NCBI GenBank assembly: GCA_964542585.1 | Contig: CAZIUI010000003.1 | Coordinates: forward strand, 62,001-126,000 | Length of the DNA: 64,000 nucleotides | Source: CAYYUA01 sp964542585 | GTDB lineage: Bacteria; Bacteroidota; Bacteroidia; CAILMK01; CAYYUA01 | Direction: 5' to 3' | Part shown: positions 53,508 through 62,100 of the stretch, piece by piece | Numbering within the stretch: position 1 is the first letter of the stretch | Layout: each line of letters begins with the position of its first letter | Program-made: the position numbers and the translations under genes | Notes under the pieces: generated by a model | Told to the model about the DNA's origin: nothing | The model's input: only the letters and a program-made list of their open reading frames with translations | Databases searched by the model: none

Positions 53508-53990
53508 ATGGAAAAACACCATTTTGATAAAAGGGCTAAGCCCTCAGCCATTGCAATTTTAAAAGCATTGAAGAACTGGCAAGCGAGTCACTTCCATTGC
53601 GGCTTGATCTTAGATGAACAAAAACCCTTCTTTTCTCCTAATGGAAATTTTCATCAAATAGATGCGGGTTGGACCTCAAAAACCGATGGGGCTTCCTGGG
53701 AAGCAGATAATTACCCGATTTTATGCCCAGGGTTTGCTGTAAAGTTGACCACCGTTGATTCCCAGGTTTTTGAAAAGGATAAAGAAGAAATACTAAGCTT
53801 AAGGGATCAAGGGTGTGAACTGAGTTGGCTTATTGAACCGCAATCAGAGTTTGTTTATGTTTTTCAACCAGGATACCCTCTGCAACAAATCCCCACTTTT
53901 GATTACTATTTGGATGGACGCCAAGTTCTTGATGGATTTGAGTTTCCACTTAGAAATTTACGTTATGAATCCGAATCCTCCGATGACTGA
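53508..53990 (+). CDS. Degenerate Uma2-like protein
   Basis: A 160-residue protein with the overall order of Uma2 (DUF820) PD-(D/E)XK nuclease-like proteins: FFSPNGNFHQIDAGW (D52), then the core strand NYPILCPGFAVKLTT, a helix with KEEILSLRDQGCELSWLIEP, and a final VYVFQPGYPLQQIP with DGFEFPLRNL. The motif that is normally PD-FxVE-L reads P-G75-FAV-K79-L, so both catalytic acidic residues are lost. It may be a binding protein instead of a nuclease. Its last 28 nt overlap the mscS stop region on the opposite strand. It sits 63 nt after the CHAT gene. Confidence 0.65.
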   Translation: MEKHHFDKRAKPSAIAILKALKNWQASHFHCGLILDEQKPFFSPNGNFHQIDAGWTSKTDGASWEADNYPILCPGFAVKLTTVDSQVFEKDKEEILSLRDQGCELSWLIEPQSEFVYVFQPGYPLQQIPTFDYYLDGRQVLDGFEFPLRNLRYESESSDD

Positions 53991-54922
53991 TCAGTTTTTG
54001 GTGTATTGCTAGGTATTTTACCGACTATGATCTCAGAACTTGATGCATCTTCAGGATTTATGCTAACCTGGTAGTGGTAATACGGCAAGGTTATTCCAGA
54101 ATTTTTAAAGGCATTTCGTAAGTAGACAATCCCCTGGTGCAAGGCTTCCATATAATTACGCCTGGGTGTATCCCTGGCATAAGGGATCCAAAACCGAGCC
54201 CTGGCTTTTAGGGCATCAGCTTCAAATTCCTCGAAGTAAAATTCCGGTTGATAGGCTTTAAGACGAGCCGGAACCTCTTCTAATCCATTCAAAGCGACTT
54301 CTCTCAAGTTTTCAGGGTTGGTATCGTAACTTATACGCATTGTGAATTCAACCCTTCTAATTCCATATTTAGTGTAGTTTGCAACTGGCTGTTCAATCAT
54401 CTCCTTATTAGGAATATGCACGTATTGGCCTTGGAAGGTAATCAAGTGGGTGGTTCGCCAATTGATGTAAGCAACTGTTCCAAAAAAACCATTCGATTCT
54501 ATAACATCTCCCACAGCTATGGGTCTCCTCATGGATATAATAGCACCAGAGATTACATTAATGGCCACATTTTGAAATGCTAAACTTAGGAATAACCCAA
54601 TAATGCCGGCACCGGCTAATAGGGAGGTTACGGTTTTATTCAAGTCCATAATGCCAAGAGCGGCAAAAAGGCCTATAACAGCAATTATTAGATATCCTAT
54701 TGTACTTAGAAGACCAGCTAACTCGCCTGAAAGTTTAAACTTAAGCGACAGCTTGCGAATAATCCTACCTGTAAACCTTCCCAGAAACAAGAATAAGACT
54801 ATGGTGAATAAAGCAAGTAAAAAATTGGGCAAGTATAGCAGAATATTCTCGTACCAACTGGTAAGCTTACCTTGGATATTTTGCAACCCGCTTTCAGGAT
54901 TTAATAACAACTGCTCTTCCAT
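53963..54922 (-). CDS. MscS-family mechanosensitive channel
   Basis: A 319-residue small-conductance channel. Three membrane helices occupy roughly 27-50, 65-90 and 95-125, and the pore helix continues with NVAINVISGAIISMRRPIAVGDVI, the MscS beta-domain entry. The cytoplasmic domain has IETINWRTTHL-type and VHIPNKEMIEQPVANYT segments. It opens under osmotic downshock to release solutes. The C-terminal tail is acidic and serine-rich. Its 3' end overlaps the Uma2-like gene by 28 nt on opposite strands. Confidence 0.93.
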   Translation of the reverse strand: MEEQLLLNPESGLQNIQGKLTSWYENILLYLPNFLLALFTIVLFLFLGRFTGRIIRKLSLKFKLSGELAGLLSTIGYLIIAVIGLFAALGIMDLNKTVTSLLAGAGIIGLFLSLAFQNVAINVISGAIISMRRPIAVGDVIESNGFFGTVAYINWRTTHLITFQGQYVHIPNKEMIEQPVANYTKYGIRRVEFTMRISYDTNPENLREVALNGLEEVPARLKAYQPEFYFEEFEADALKARARFWIPYARDTPRRNYMEALHQGIVYLRNAFKNSGITLPYYHYQVSINPEDASSSEIIVGKIPSNTPKTDQSSEDSDS

Positions 54923-54992
54923 TGAATGGTGTTTTGAAAGGAAAGTTAATTGTATGTTTTAAAAACCTAAAACCGCTGGGAGCCAAAAAAGC

Positions 54993-55000
54993 TAATTTTG
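54993..55000 (+). promoter_or_regulatory. -7 box of the alpha/beta hydrolase gene
   Basis: TAATTTTG matches TAnnTTTG and ends 22 nt before the ATG at 55023. No TTG -33 element is seen. The mscS gene starts on the other strand at 54922, so the intergenic region is divergent. Confidence 0.4.
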
Positions 55001-55022
55001 ACAAAGCTCAAAAAGGTTTAGC

Positions 55023-55787
55023 ATGCAACTTAATTACAAAACCTACGGGAGCGGAGATCCTTTGATTATATTACACGGGCTTTTTGGGAGCTTGGATAAT
55101 TGGCATTCAATTGCCAAGCACTTAAGTAATACCTATAAAGTTTATTTAGTGGATTTGAGAAATCATGGCAAATCTCCTCACGTGCTAGCTATGACTTATG
55201 GGGAAATGGCAAATGATCTAATTGAATTCATGGATCAGCAGGGATTAAAAGCTGCTAACATAGCTGGGCACTCCATGGGAGGTAAGGCAGCGATGCAATT
55301 GGCATTGACAAAGCCTCAGCGGGTTTCAAGGTTAATTAGTATTGACATGACACCCTTTGAGGTTAAGGGAGGCCATGAACAGATCATCAGGGCCCTTAAA
55401 GCTTTCGACCCTTCTGCATTAGCATCACGGAAAGAAGCTGATCAGGCAATGTCCCGGTACATTGATCAATTTAGTATTAGGCAGTTTTTACTTAAAAATC
55501 TGGAGCGCAGGGAAGCGGGTGGTTATCAATGGAAAATGAACTTACCTGTTTTGGAATCCCACTATCATGAAATTCTGAAAAGCGTGTCTACTGACCAGGT
55601 TTATAATGGGCCCACAATATTTATAAAGGGTGAGCTTTCCAATTATTTAGCTTCCAGAGAAGTCAATAATTATCAGCAACTATTCCCTAAAGCTAAGTTA
55701 GCAACCATTTCGGGAGTTGGTCATTGGGTTCATGCGGAGGCCCCAAATGATTTCATAGAAATTATCGCCCAGTTTTTGTCCGGCTAA
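55023..55787 (+). CDS. Alpha/beta-fold hydrolase (YbfF-like esterase)
   Basis: A 254-residue hydrolase. The oxyanion motif is ILHGLFGSLDNW (16-27), the nucleophile is S84 in GHSMGG, and the catalytic histidine is in GVGHWVHAEAP near 236-240. VDLRNHGKSP and DMTPFEV are typical of the YbfF or BioH-like esterase group. It probably cleaves small acyl esters or thioesters; the substrate cannot be read from sequence. The gene is alone on the plus strand. Confidence 0.9.
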   Translation: MQLNYKTYGSGDPLIILHGLFGSLDNWHSIAKHLSNTYKVYLVDLRNHGKSPHVLAMTYGEMANDLIEFMDQQGLKAANIAGHSMGGKAAMQLALTKPQRVSRLISIDMTPFEVKGGHEQIIRALKAFDPSALASRKEADQAMSRYIDQFSIRQFLLKNLERREAGGYQWKMNLPVLESHYHEILKSVSTDQVYNGPTIFIKGELSNYLASREVNNYQQLFPKAKLATISGVGHWVHAEAPNDFIEIIAQFLSG

Positions 55788-55806
55788 AAACTGATCAGGT
55801 AAGGGA

Positions 55807-56001
55807 TTATTTACTTTGTTTTAAAGCTTTAAGCTCTGCTTTGTAGCGTTGCTTAAGCCTTCTCTGTCTTTGGCGAGCTAGAATTAAGAAAGTAGCCGAT
55901 AGGGCTCCGATTGTAAAAAACGCTATATCTTTTGAGAATTCTCTTTTAAGGCGTGTAGTAACAGGCTTCTGCTTCCTACAGGCTTTTGATTTATCGGCCA
56001 T
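55807..56001 (-). CDS. Small membrane protein of unknown function
   Basis: A 64-residue protein with a basic N-terminal third (KACRKQKPVTTRLKREF), one membrane helix (DIAFFTIGALSATFLILA) and a strongly basic C-terminal tail (RQRQRRLKQRYKAELKALKQSK). I recognise no family. Its position after the YtxH-type gene, with the terminator between them, gives no firm partner. Confidence 0.55.
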   Translation of the reverse strand: MADKSKACRKQKPVTTRLKREFSKDIAFFTIGALSATFLILARQRQRRLKQRYKAELKALKQSK

Positions 56002-56040
56002 TTTCAGCCTTTTCCTTTTATTTTGAACAACGTTAGTAGA

Positions 56041-56076
56041 AAAAAATGGGGCTGAAATAATAGCCTCCCAGCCCCA
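56041..56076 (-). terminator. Terminator of the YtxH-type gene
   Basis: An 8-bp stem (TGGGGCTG, 56047-56054, with CAGCCCCA, 56069-56076) and 14-nt loop are followed on the minus strand by a run of seven T. It begins 11 nt after the YtxH-type stop. Confidence 0.8.
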
Positions 56077-56087
56077 GTAGATCAGAT

Positions 56088-56369
56088 TTAGGATTTGGCT
56101 TTTTGCTTCACTTGATCTTTCAGGTTATTCACCTGCTCCTTGGTTACTTTTCCTAGCTCCTTTGACTTATCGGAGGTCTTTTCTCCTAATTCGTTAGCAC
56201 TTTCCTTTAAATCACTCCGTGTTTTTTTACCACTTTGGGGAGCTAAAAGCAGCGCAGTTGCAACACCAGCCACTACACCTGAAAGAACTTTAACAGCGCT
56301 TCCTACAACTGAACCCTCATTACTTGGTACATTTTTACGTTTACGTTTTTCATTTTTAAATAAAGCCAT
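56088..56369 (-). CDS. YtxH-domain small protein
   Basis: A 93-residue protein with the YtxH pattern: one glycine- and alanine-rich membrane segment (VKVLSGVVAGVATALLLAPQSGKKTRSDL), where AGVATALLLAPQSGKKTR is the signature, then an amphipathic charged tail (ANELGEKTSDKSKELGKVTKEQVNNLKDQVKQKAKS) with a coiled-coil look. Family members are general-stress proteins in many bacteria; the mechanism is unknown. It has its own terminator. Confidence 0.85.
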   Translation of the reverse strand: MALFKNEKRKRKNVPSNEGSVVGSAVKVLSGVVAGVATALLLAPQSGKKTRSDLKESANELGEKTSDKSKELGKVTKEQVNNLKDQVKQKAKS

Positions 56370-56553
56370 AATTGATCTTTTTTATTAATTAGTTATAAAA
56401 AAATAAACCTACAATTTTTTCACTAATTGCGATTTATCGATTAACAAATTTTGCAATAACCGTACCGGAAAGGCCTTTTCTTTTTTTGAAAGCACGTGTG
56501 CCAGGAATTAAAGTCAATATTGTTCAATTCTGACAAAATAGCAGATTTAATTA

Positions 56554-57432
56554 TTAAGAGATGACAAGCGTGTTTACAAGCATAAAAATACCAACAGCTG
56601 AAAATAACCCTGCAATGAAGAGTTTCATGGCTTCTGGATTCAAAAGTTTCTGAAGCATAGGCCCAATTTGCCCACCTATTACAACACCTGGAATTGTAAA
56701 TAATACGATGCTCCCAACTTTTTGATAAGTATCCGCACCAGCATGGGTTAAGAAGGTATAAGCGTGAAAGCCAGAGGCCATTAAAATGGTTACTACTACT
56801 ACAAATATTGATGAAGCCACTGCAACAGGAGGAGGTACCCGACATTGCGCCACTAAACGGTATTCAAGGATTTCAGCAAGACCAACCGATATAAGACCAA
56901 TGAAAAAGCCGCCTACACTAGCAAAAGTACGCCCAAGCCAGCGTTGCTTTATAGTATACCGGTATTCATTACCCTGCTTGTCCACTAAGCACCGGCTATG
57001 TCGCGTTTCCCCCGATTCATTTAATTCATCTTTGAGGGCCTCGCGCTCTTTTTTTTCATTACGGTAGGCCGTGTAAAGCTGCGATCCAATGCCAATAATA
57101 CCAACACCAAAAATGGTTTTGACTACCGTGTCTGGAAATGCATCAGAAAAATAGGCACCTAATAACGCTAATGGTATGGATACAATGAGTAAATTCAAGC
57201 CCAGGTTATAATCAATAAGCCTAGCCCTCACGTAAGCAAAAAGTCCGGAAGCAAAGCCGAACAGTTCAGTTAGTAACGCAGCTCCCACCGCTGTATGTGG
57301 GCTAAGATCTAATCCTATCATGAATAATGGAGAAAAAAATACTGCTCCTCCAATACCGGTTGCCATGGCTAAAGTGGCTATAGCAATGCTAAGAGGCAAA
57401 AGGTACCAATATTCAGCAAGTAGTTCTAGCAT
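56554..57432 (-). CDS. TauE/SafE (TSUP) family membrane transporter
   Basis: A 292-residue permease with eight predicted membrane helices. The first repeat starts SIAIATLAMATGIGGAVFFSPLFMIG and GAALLTELFGFASG; the second repeats SVGGFFIGLISVGLAEIL and SSIFVVVVTILMAS. A cytoplasmic loop of about 40 residues (NEKKEREALKDELNESGETRH) splits the halves. Relatives export sulfite or organosulfonates. ATG 57432 lies 2 nt after the redoxin stop; an overlapping TTG at 57438 is also in frame. The redoxin and DsrE neighbours suggest sulfur or redox transport, by inference. Confidence 0.85.
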   Translation of the reverse strand: MLELLAEYWYLLPLSIAIATLAMATGIGGAVFFSPLFMIGLDLSPHTAVGAALLTELFGFASGLFAYVRARLIDYNLGLNLLIVSIPLALLGAYFSDAFPDTVVKTIFGVGIIGIGSQLYTAYRNEKKEREALKDELNESGETRHSRCLVDKQGNEYRYTIKQRWLGRTFASVGGFFIGLISVGLAEILEYRLVAQCRVPPPVAVASSIFVVVVTILMASGFHAYTFLTHAGADTYQKVGSIVLFTIPGVVIGGQIGPMLQKLLNPEAMKLFIAGLFSAVGIFMLVNTLVIS

Positions 57433-57434
57433 GG

Positions 57435-58157
57435 TCAATTCATGTTGGTTTGATTATGTAAGACTTCCAAGATGGCTTTTACCGAAGCGCGCTTTTTGTA
57501 ATTGGGGTTAAAAAACCGCCAAATAATAGTTCCATTCGTATTAATAATATAGGTTGCCGGAATGGGTAGTCTTGCTTTTTTATCACCATTATTGGAGGCT
57601 ATACTTACGTTTAGTCCATTTTCAATTTTACGGGCATAAGTGCTTGAGACATCAAATCCCACCTGGTAACCATCCATGATAGATTGACTGGTATCTGGGA
57701 TAATGGTAAGTGATGTATTAGTCTTTTGCCGCATCTTTGCAGCATTTGGAGCTGTTTCTGGCGTAACCGCTAATATTTTGGCACCAGCTTTTTGGATCAA
57801 GTGTACGGAATCATTTAACTGTTTTAGGTACTTGTTGCAAACGGGACACCATTGACCTCGGTAGAACATTAAAACAACGGGCCGTTTATCCAATATTTGT
57901 TTTAAATATATGCTATCACCTCGTTGCGTACGGGCTTTAAACTTAGGCGCATGATCGCCCTTTGCCAAACCTTGTGGGATAATCGAATTGGTGTCAATTC
58001 CATAGTTTACCAGATTTTTAAAGGCTTCACTCTTTCCTTTAACATTACCGGATTCTCCTTCTTGCTTCGTGGATTGCTGGCTGCAGGCCGTACCTGCCAG
58101 GAGTGGAAGCAAGAAGAAGACCACGTGCCTAGTAAATTTAATGTGGACCCTTTCCAA
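57435..58157 (-). CDS. AhpC/TSA-type redoxin lipoprotein
   Basis: A 240-residue exported thioredoxin-fold protein. The hydrophobic stretch HVVFFLLPLLAGTAC carries a lipobox with C25. The redoxin domain has VVLMFYRGQWCPVCNKYL with C104 and C107 as the CxxC pair, KILAVTPE, and LPIPATYIINTNGTIIW. The start is a TTG at 58157; no ATG precedes the signal and a stop lies just upstream. It probably reduces peroxides or disulfides in the periplasm or outer membrane. The transporter gene begins 2 nt after its stop. Confidence 0.85.
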   Translation of the reverse strand: MERVHIKFTRHVVFFLLPLLAGTACSQQSTKQEGESGNVKGKSEAFKNLVNYGIDTNSIIPQGLAKGDHAPKFKARTQRGDSIYLKQILDKRPVVLMFYRGQWCPVCNKYLKQLNDSVHLIQKAGAKILAVTPETAPNAAKMRQKTNTSLTIIPDTSQSIMDGYQVGFDVSSTYARKIENGLNVSIASNNGDKKARLPIPATYIINTNGTIIWRFFNPNYKKRASVKAILEVLHNQTNMN

Positions 58158-58240
58158 TCTTATCTTTTGGTGACCAAAATAATTAACCTGTTAAACTTCT
58201 GGATGAATAATTTAAGAATGAGGGTAAAGTAACTTTCTAG

Positions 58241-58597
58241 TTAAAAGGTCATTATCTGATACCCTGCTTGTACCAGGTTACGAACGCTAGGATGATCTTC
58301 ATAGTCGTCCAATAGGGCCACACCAGCTTTCTTTACTTGAGAACTTACACCATAAGCACCTGCGCAAAACTTACAAGCCCCTTGCACATGCTGCTCCACA
58401 ACTTTATAAAGGGGATTAAGCTGATTTTCCTCGTCTGCTAGCTTGCCAATCCATTTAGTGCCGGCACCATCAAAAATGATAGAAACATTATCACCACCTT
58501 CAATGAACTCTTTTGCAATTTCCAATGCGTTAGTGATCCGACCTAGGTCACCATGGGTTTCATCATCAGCTAAAATTAAAACGCCTACTTTGCTCAT
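58241..58597 (-). CDS. DsrE family protein
   Basis: A 118-residue protein of the DsrE/YchN sulfur-carrier fold: VGVLILADDETHGDLGRI, VSIIFDGAGTKW, KVVEQHVQGACKFCAGAYG with C75 and C78, and VRNLVQAGYQIMTF at the end. Members shuttle sulfur or persulfides via cysteine, although many stand-alone ones are uncharacterised. It is 84 nt upstream of the redoxin gene on the same strand and could be transcribed with it. Confidence 0.85.
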   Translation of the reverse strand: MSKVGVLILADDETHGDLGRITNALEIAKEFIEGGDNVSIIFDGAGTKWIGKLADEENQLNPLYKVVEQHVQGACKFCAGAYGVSSQVKKAGVALLDDYEDHPSVRNLVQAGYQIMTF

Positions 58598-58898
58598 ATG
58601 CTTCCTTTTTTGGTTATTTCAAATCGTGGAAGCAAAAATATCCCAACCATTTATTTTAGGGTGTCCCTAAGAAGACACAGTTGCATTTGGATTAATGAAA
58701 AGCCGTGATGCTTTGAGTTGCTTACAAATTAATGGTTCATACCTATCTCAAGCTTCTACCAACATGTAATTTGTAAAAACTCTGGTCTACAAGATAACCT
58801 GGTACTAAAAGCACAAAAAAGAGTCTCTGCTTGCTACGTGTTCTACATTTTTGGCTAAGTGTTGGAAGTTTTATTTTCGTGTAGTTAGTAATTAGAAA
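58598..58898. other. Gene-free region upstream of tRNA-Thr
   Basis: 301 bp with stops in all frames and no small ORF that looks genuine. It should hold promoters for the DsrE gene and the tRNA. I see no strong hairpin or repeat. Confidence 0.5.
58851..58879 (+). promoter_or_regulatory. Possible promoter of tRNA-Thr
   Basis: A TTG at 58851-58853 lies 18 nt before TATTTTCG (58872-58879), which differs from TAnnTTTG at one base. The tRNA begins 19 nt after this box. The spacing fits a Bacteroidota promoter, but the match is imperfect. Confidence 0.35.
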
Positions 58899-58970
58899 GC
58901 CTCCTTAGCTCAACGGTAGAGTGACTGATTCGTAATCAGTTGGTTGCGGGTTCGAATCCCGTGGGAGGCT
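58899..58970 (+). tRNA. tRNA-Thr (anticodon CGT)
   Basis: A 72-nt cloverleaf. The acceptor GCCTCCT pairs with GGGAGGC (one G-U at the last pair), the anticodon arm is ACTGA-TTCGTAA-TCAGT with anticodon CGT (decodes ACG), and the T arm is GCGGG-TTCGAAT-CCCGT. G1-C72 and C2-G71 agree with threonine identity. The discriminator is T, and CCA is not encoded. It is a single isolated tRNA with no neighbour tRNA. Confidence 0.95.
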
Positions 58971-59130
58971 CTATATAATACCAAACCTCAAGGTATAAAA
59001 GCTAATCTTTAACTGAAAAAGGTTGCTTATCCTGGAGTTTTAGAACGATTTTGATATAGGCCAGATCTTTCTAAAGCCCTGGTATCCATTAGCCTAAAGG
59101 GTCATTGCCTGATAGGAGGCTACCTTTTAA

Positions 59131-59165
59131 AACAGCAAGCGGCCCCTGTTTGGCCACCTGCTGTT
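59131..59165 (-). terminator. Terminator of the giant T9SS protein gene
   Basis: Outer arms AACAGCA (59131-59137) and TGCTGTT (59159-59165) enclose an inner GGCC/GGCC stem. On the minus strand the hairpin is followed by TTTT and lies 25 nt after the stop of the T9SS gene. Confidence 0.7.
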
Positions 59166-59190
59166 ATTGCTTTTCCACACTTCCAGCGAG

Positions 59191-62100
59191 CTAACGGGGA
59201 GTGATTACAATTTTTTCTTTGTAAACCCTATCACCTATTGAAACCTTCAACATGTAAACTCCGGCTTTCGTATCAGAGGGTATTGGCATCAGTACCTGGT
59301 GACTTCTACCCGAATGATGGAAAGTTTGTTTTTGCTGCACTACCTGCCCGGTCATGTTGACTAATTTCATGCTGCTTACACCTTTCTGGGACCTTGTAAA
59401 CATGACCTTTATTGATTTACCTGAGCCCAACGGGTTAGGAAAAACCCTGACTTTGTTTGCATTGGGGTTGTTTTCCAGCCCTACCGCTTCAATGTTTACC
59501 TGCTGGCTGTCTACCCTACCACAGCCCTTATCAGTAACCGTTTGTAAAGTAACTGTATAAGTTCCGGTGCTTCGGTAGCTGTATTCCGGGCTAGCAATCT
59601 GGGCAGTATCACCATTGCCAAAATCCCAGAGGTACTTGTCTGCCGCTGCATTATCCGGTATGAAGACCACCTTTCCTTTCCCCTGCTTTTTGACTTGAAA
59701 GGTAGCTTCTACCGCTTGACCGATATTGATGGTTTGCTGCGCTGTATCCCGGCATATTTTGCCTAGAGAATCATAGAAGGTAACAAGCCTTACATCTTGA
59801 TTTCCATAAATATTGTAGGTATGGTCAGGATTGGGTTTAGTGCTACCCTGGCCGTCATCAAACGACCATTGATACTGCAGGGATGAGGCACCATTGGGAA
59901 TTGATTGGTTTGTGAAGGGCACGGGCTCTCCTTCACATTTTTCATCCACTGAAAATTGAGCCTCTGGAACGGGTAATAGGGAAAGGGCTTGCGTTACAGT
60001 GTCCTTGCAATTATTAGCTGCTTCTACGTTCAGAGAAACATTATAATTGCCAGGAGAAGCGTAACTACCACTTACAGTCTGTCCTTTAGCATTTTGTCCG
60101 TTCCCAAGGCTCCATTGATATTGCTGGATGGTGGTTCCATTGGCTTCCACTTGTTCTTTTATGGAAATCGTGGGGGTATAACACAAGGTATCACTAGCAA
60201 AATCCGCTACAGGAGACGCTTTGACTTTCAATGGATTCTGACTACTACCATCGCAGCCTTCATTGGAAATAGCGGTAAGGGTTACAGGGTAAATGCCGCT
60301 ACTAGGGTAGGTTGTTTGTATGTCCTGGCCGGTCAATGATCGCCCATCCCCAAGCTTCCACTCAAATTGCTGAATGGTACCTTGGTTAAGCTGCGCCTGC
60401 CCACTGAGCGAAACTGAGTTATTGGCACAAGCAGTATCGGATGAGAAACTTACTTGCGGAGCTTCCTTAACTGCTGCCTTGACCTTTGCATAGGGGCTCT
60501 TGCAACTATCAGGATCATTGAAAGCCCGGACATAAACAACAGAATCCCGTGTTGGCTTAAAATTGAAGGTTGAAGTGTTTTGTAAAAGCAAGGTTCCGGT
60601 AGTATCAGCATACCAATTAAATCGCTGAGCGTTACCCCCTGCTTTTAAGGTAGCTTGATTCCCCTCACATATCGTGTCACCGGTAGAAATTGGTTTAGCA
60701 GGCACGTTAGAAGCATAAAGCGATTTTTTAACAGTGTCATTTTTACCATTCTGATCGGCTGACCATTTAACCCAGGCTTTGAAATTGTAATTCCGCCCTT
60801 GCTGGCTTAGATCTACAGTCTGACTAAATGGTTGACGCACGGTATCGCTTGGCCCTAGCAGATTATTCAATTGAAAGTTCTTTTGAACAGGTTGATTATT
60901 ATTCAGCTTATAAGTTACCGTAATACTGGTATTGGCCGGTATGGTATCAAATCCAAAATTGACAAGCGTAAGCGCTACAGGTTCATTACTGGTCAGACCA
61001 CAACGCTCCCGGGGCTTGCTTATTTGATAGGCCAGAAGATCGTTGGCAGCATCGCGGGTTTTAAAAGCAACAGGACCTCTAAGGCTTCCAGTATCACCAT
61101 TCTTACAAATTTCCCGGATGTATACCTCATAACTTGTTGCCTTTTGAAGGCCTCCTATCATCCGGGAGGTGGTAGATGAAGTTATACGGCTACCACCACC
61201 CTGGGCAGGGCTGAAACCTTTTTGACCATAGATCACCTGCGTAGCATTTGCACTTGCAGTATTAGCCCATTGGACCTCCGCTGAGGTGTCTATAATTCTA
61301 TCAACTCTTAAATTTGGGTTTCTGATTTGAATGGTAGAGGAACCGGTGTCATTGCTACCTTTGATATCTGAATCCCATTTTACCCAGGCTTTGACTTGAT
61401 ACATGGTATCAGCCCCTGACAGGTTAAAGCTTCGCTTAAGCTTCCTGACAACAGAATCGCCTGGGGATAAAGAACTGGAAAGCTTTATTTGTTGCGGAGC
61501 ATAAGTAGTGGTATCAAACTGATAACCAACCTGTAACTTGGAGCCTGATTTCACAGTATCAAGACCGGTATTACGAATGCTAACGCTTATAGAGTCATCA
61601 CGGGATAAGCCGCACCGACCTTTGGGTTCAGGGAAGCTGGTAACGGCTAGATCTGGCTGACCGATCTTTATCTTATCAAAAGCTCGTCCATCGGTTACGC
61701 GTCCATTAGTAGAATTTTTCCCTTCCTGCCCAAAGCGCACCTGAAAGCTAGCACTAAAGTTCTGATTCTGCTGGCTAAGAACATTGGAAATATTCAACGG
61801 GCCTACTTTACTAAATTGATTACTGCTGGTACTATCCAGGTTGTAAAGGCCAATCCACGAATCCTGTTGGCTTCCTCTGACCCAAAGGCTGTCATTTGAA
61901 TCTCCGGCATCCTGATATTCCCTGTGATCAAATGTTAGCACGTAGGGGTCAGAAACGCTATAGTTATTCATGTTCAAAGTCAAAATCAGGTCATTGGCAA
62001 TTTGCCCACTACCTGAGCTTTTGTCCATGGTAGCAGCTTTTAGTCCGGTAGACGCTGATAAACCAGCACCTGAAAATCGTAACCTACCTGTTTTATCATC

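Noticed and set aside
50136..53990. CHAT protease plus Uma2-like gene as a CRISPR- or gasdermin-type defence system
   Set aside because: There is no Cas gene, CRISPR array or gasdermin near it, the CHAT domain is probably periplasmic, and the Uma2-like protein lacks catalytic residues.
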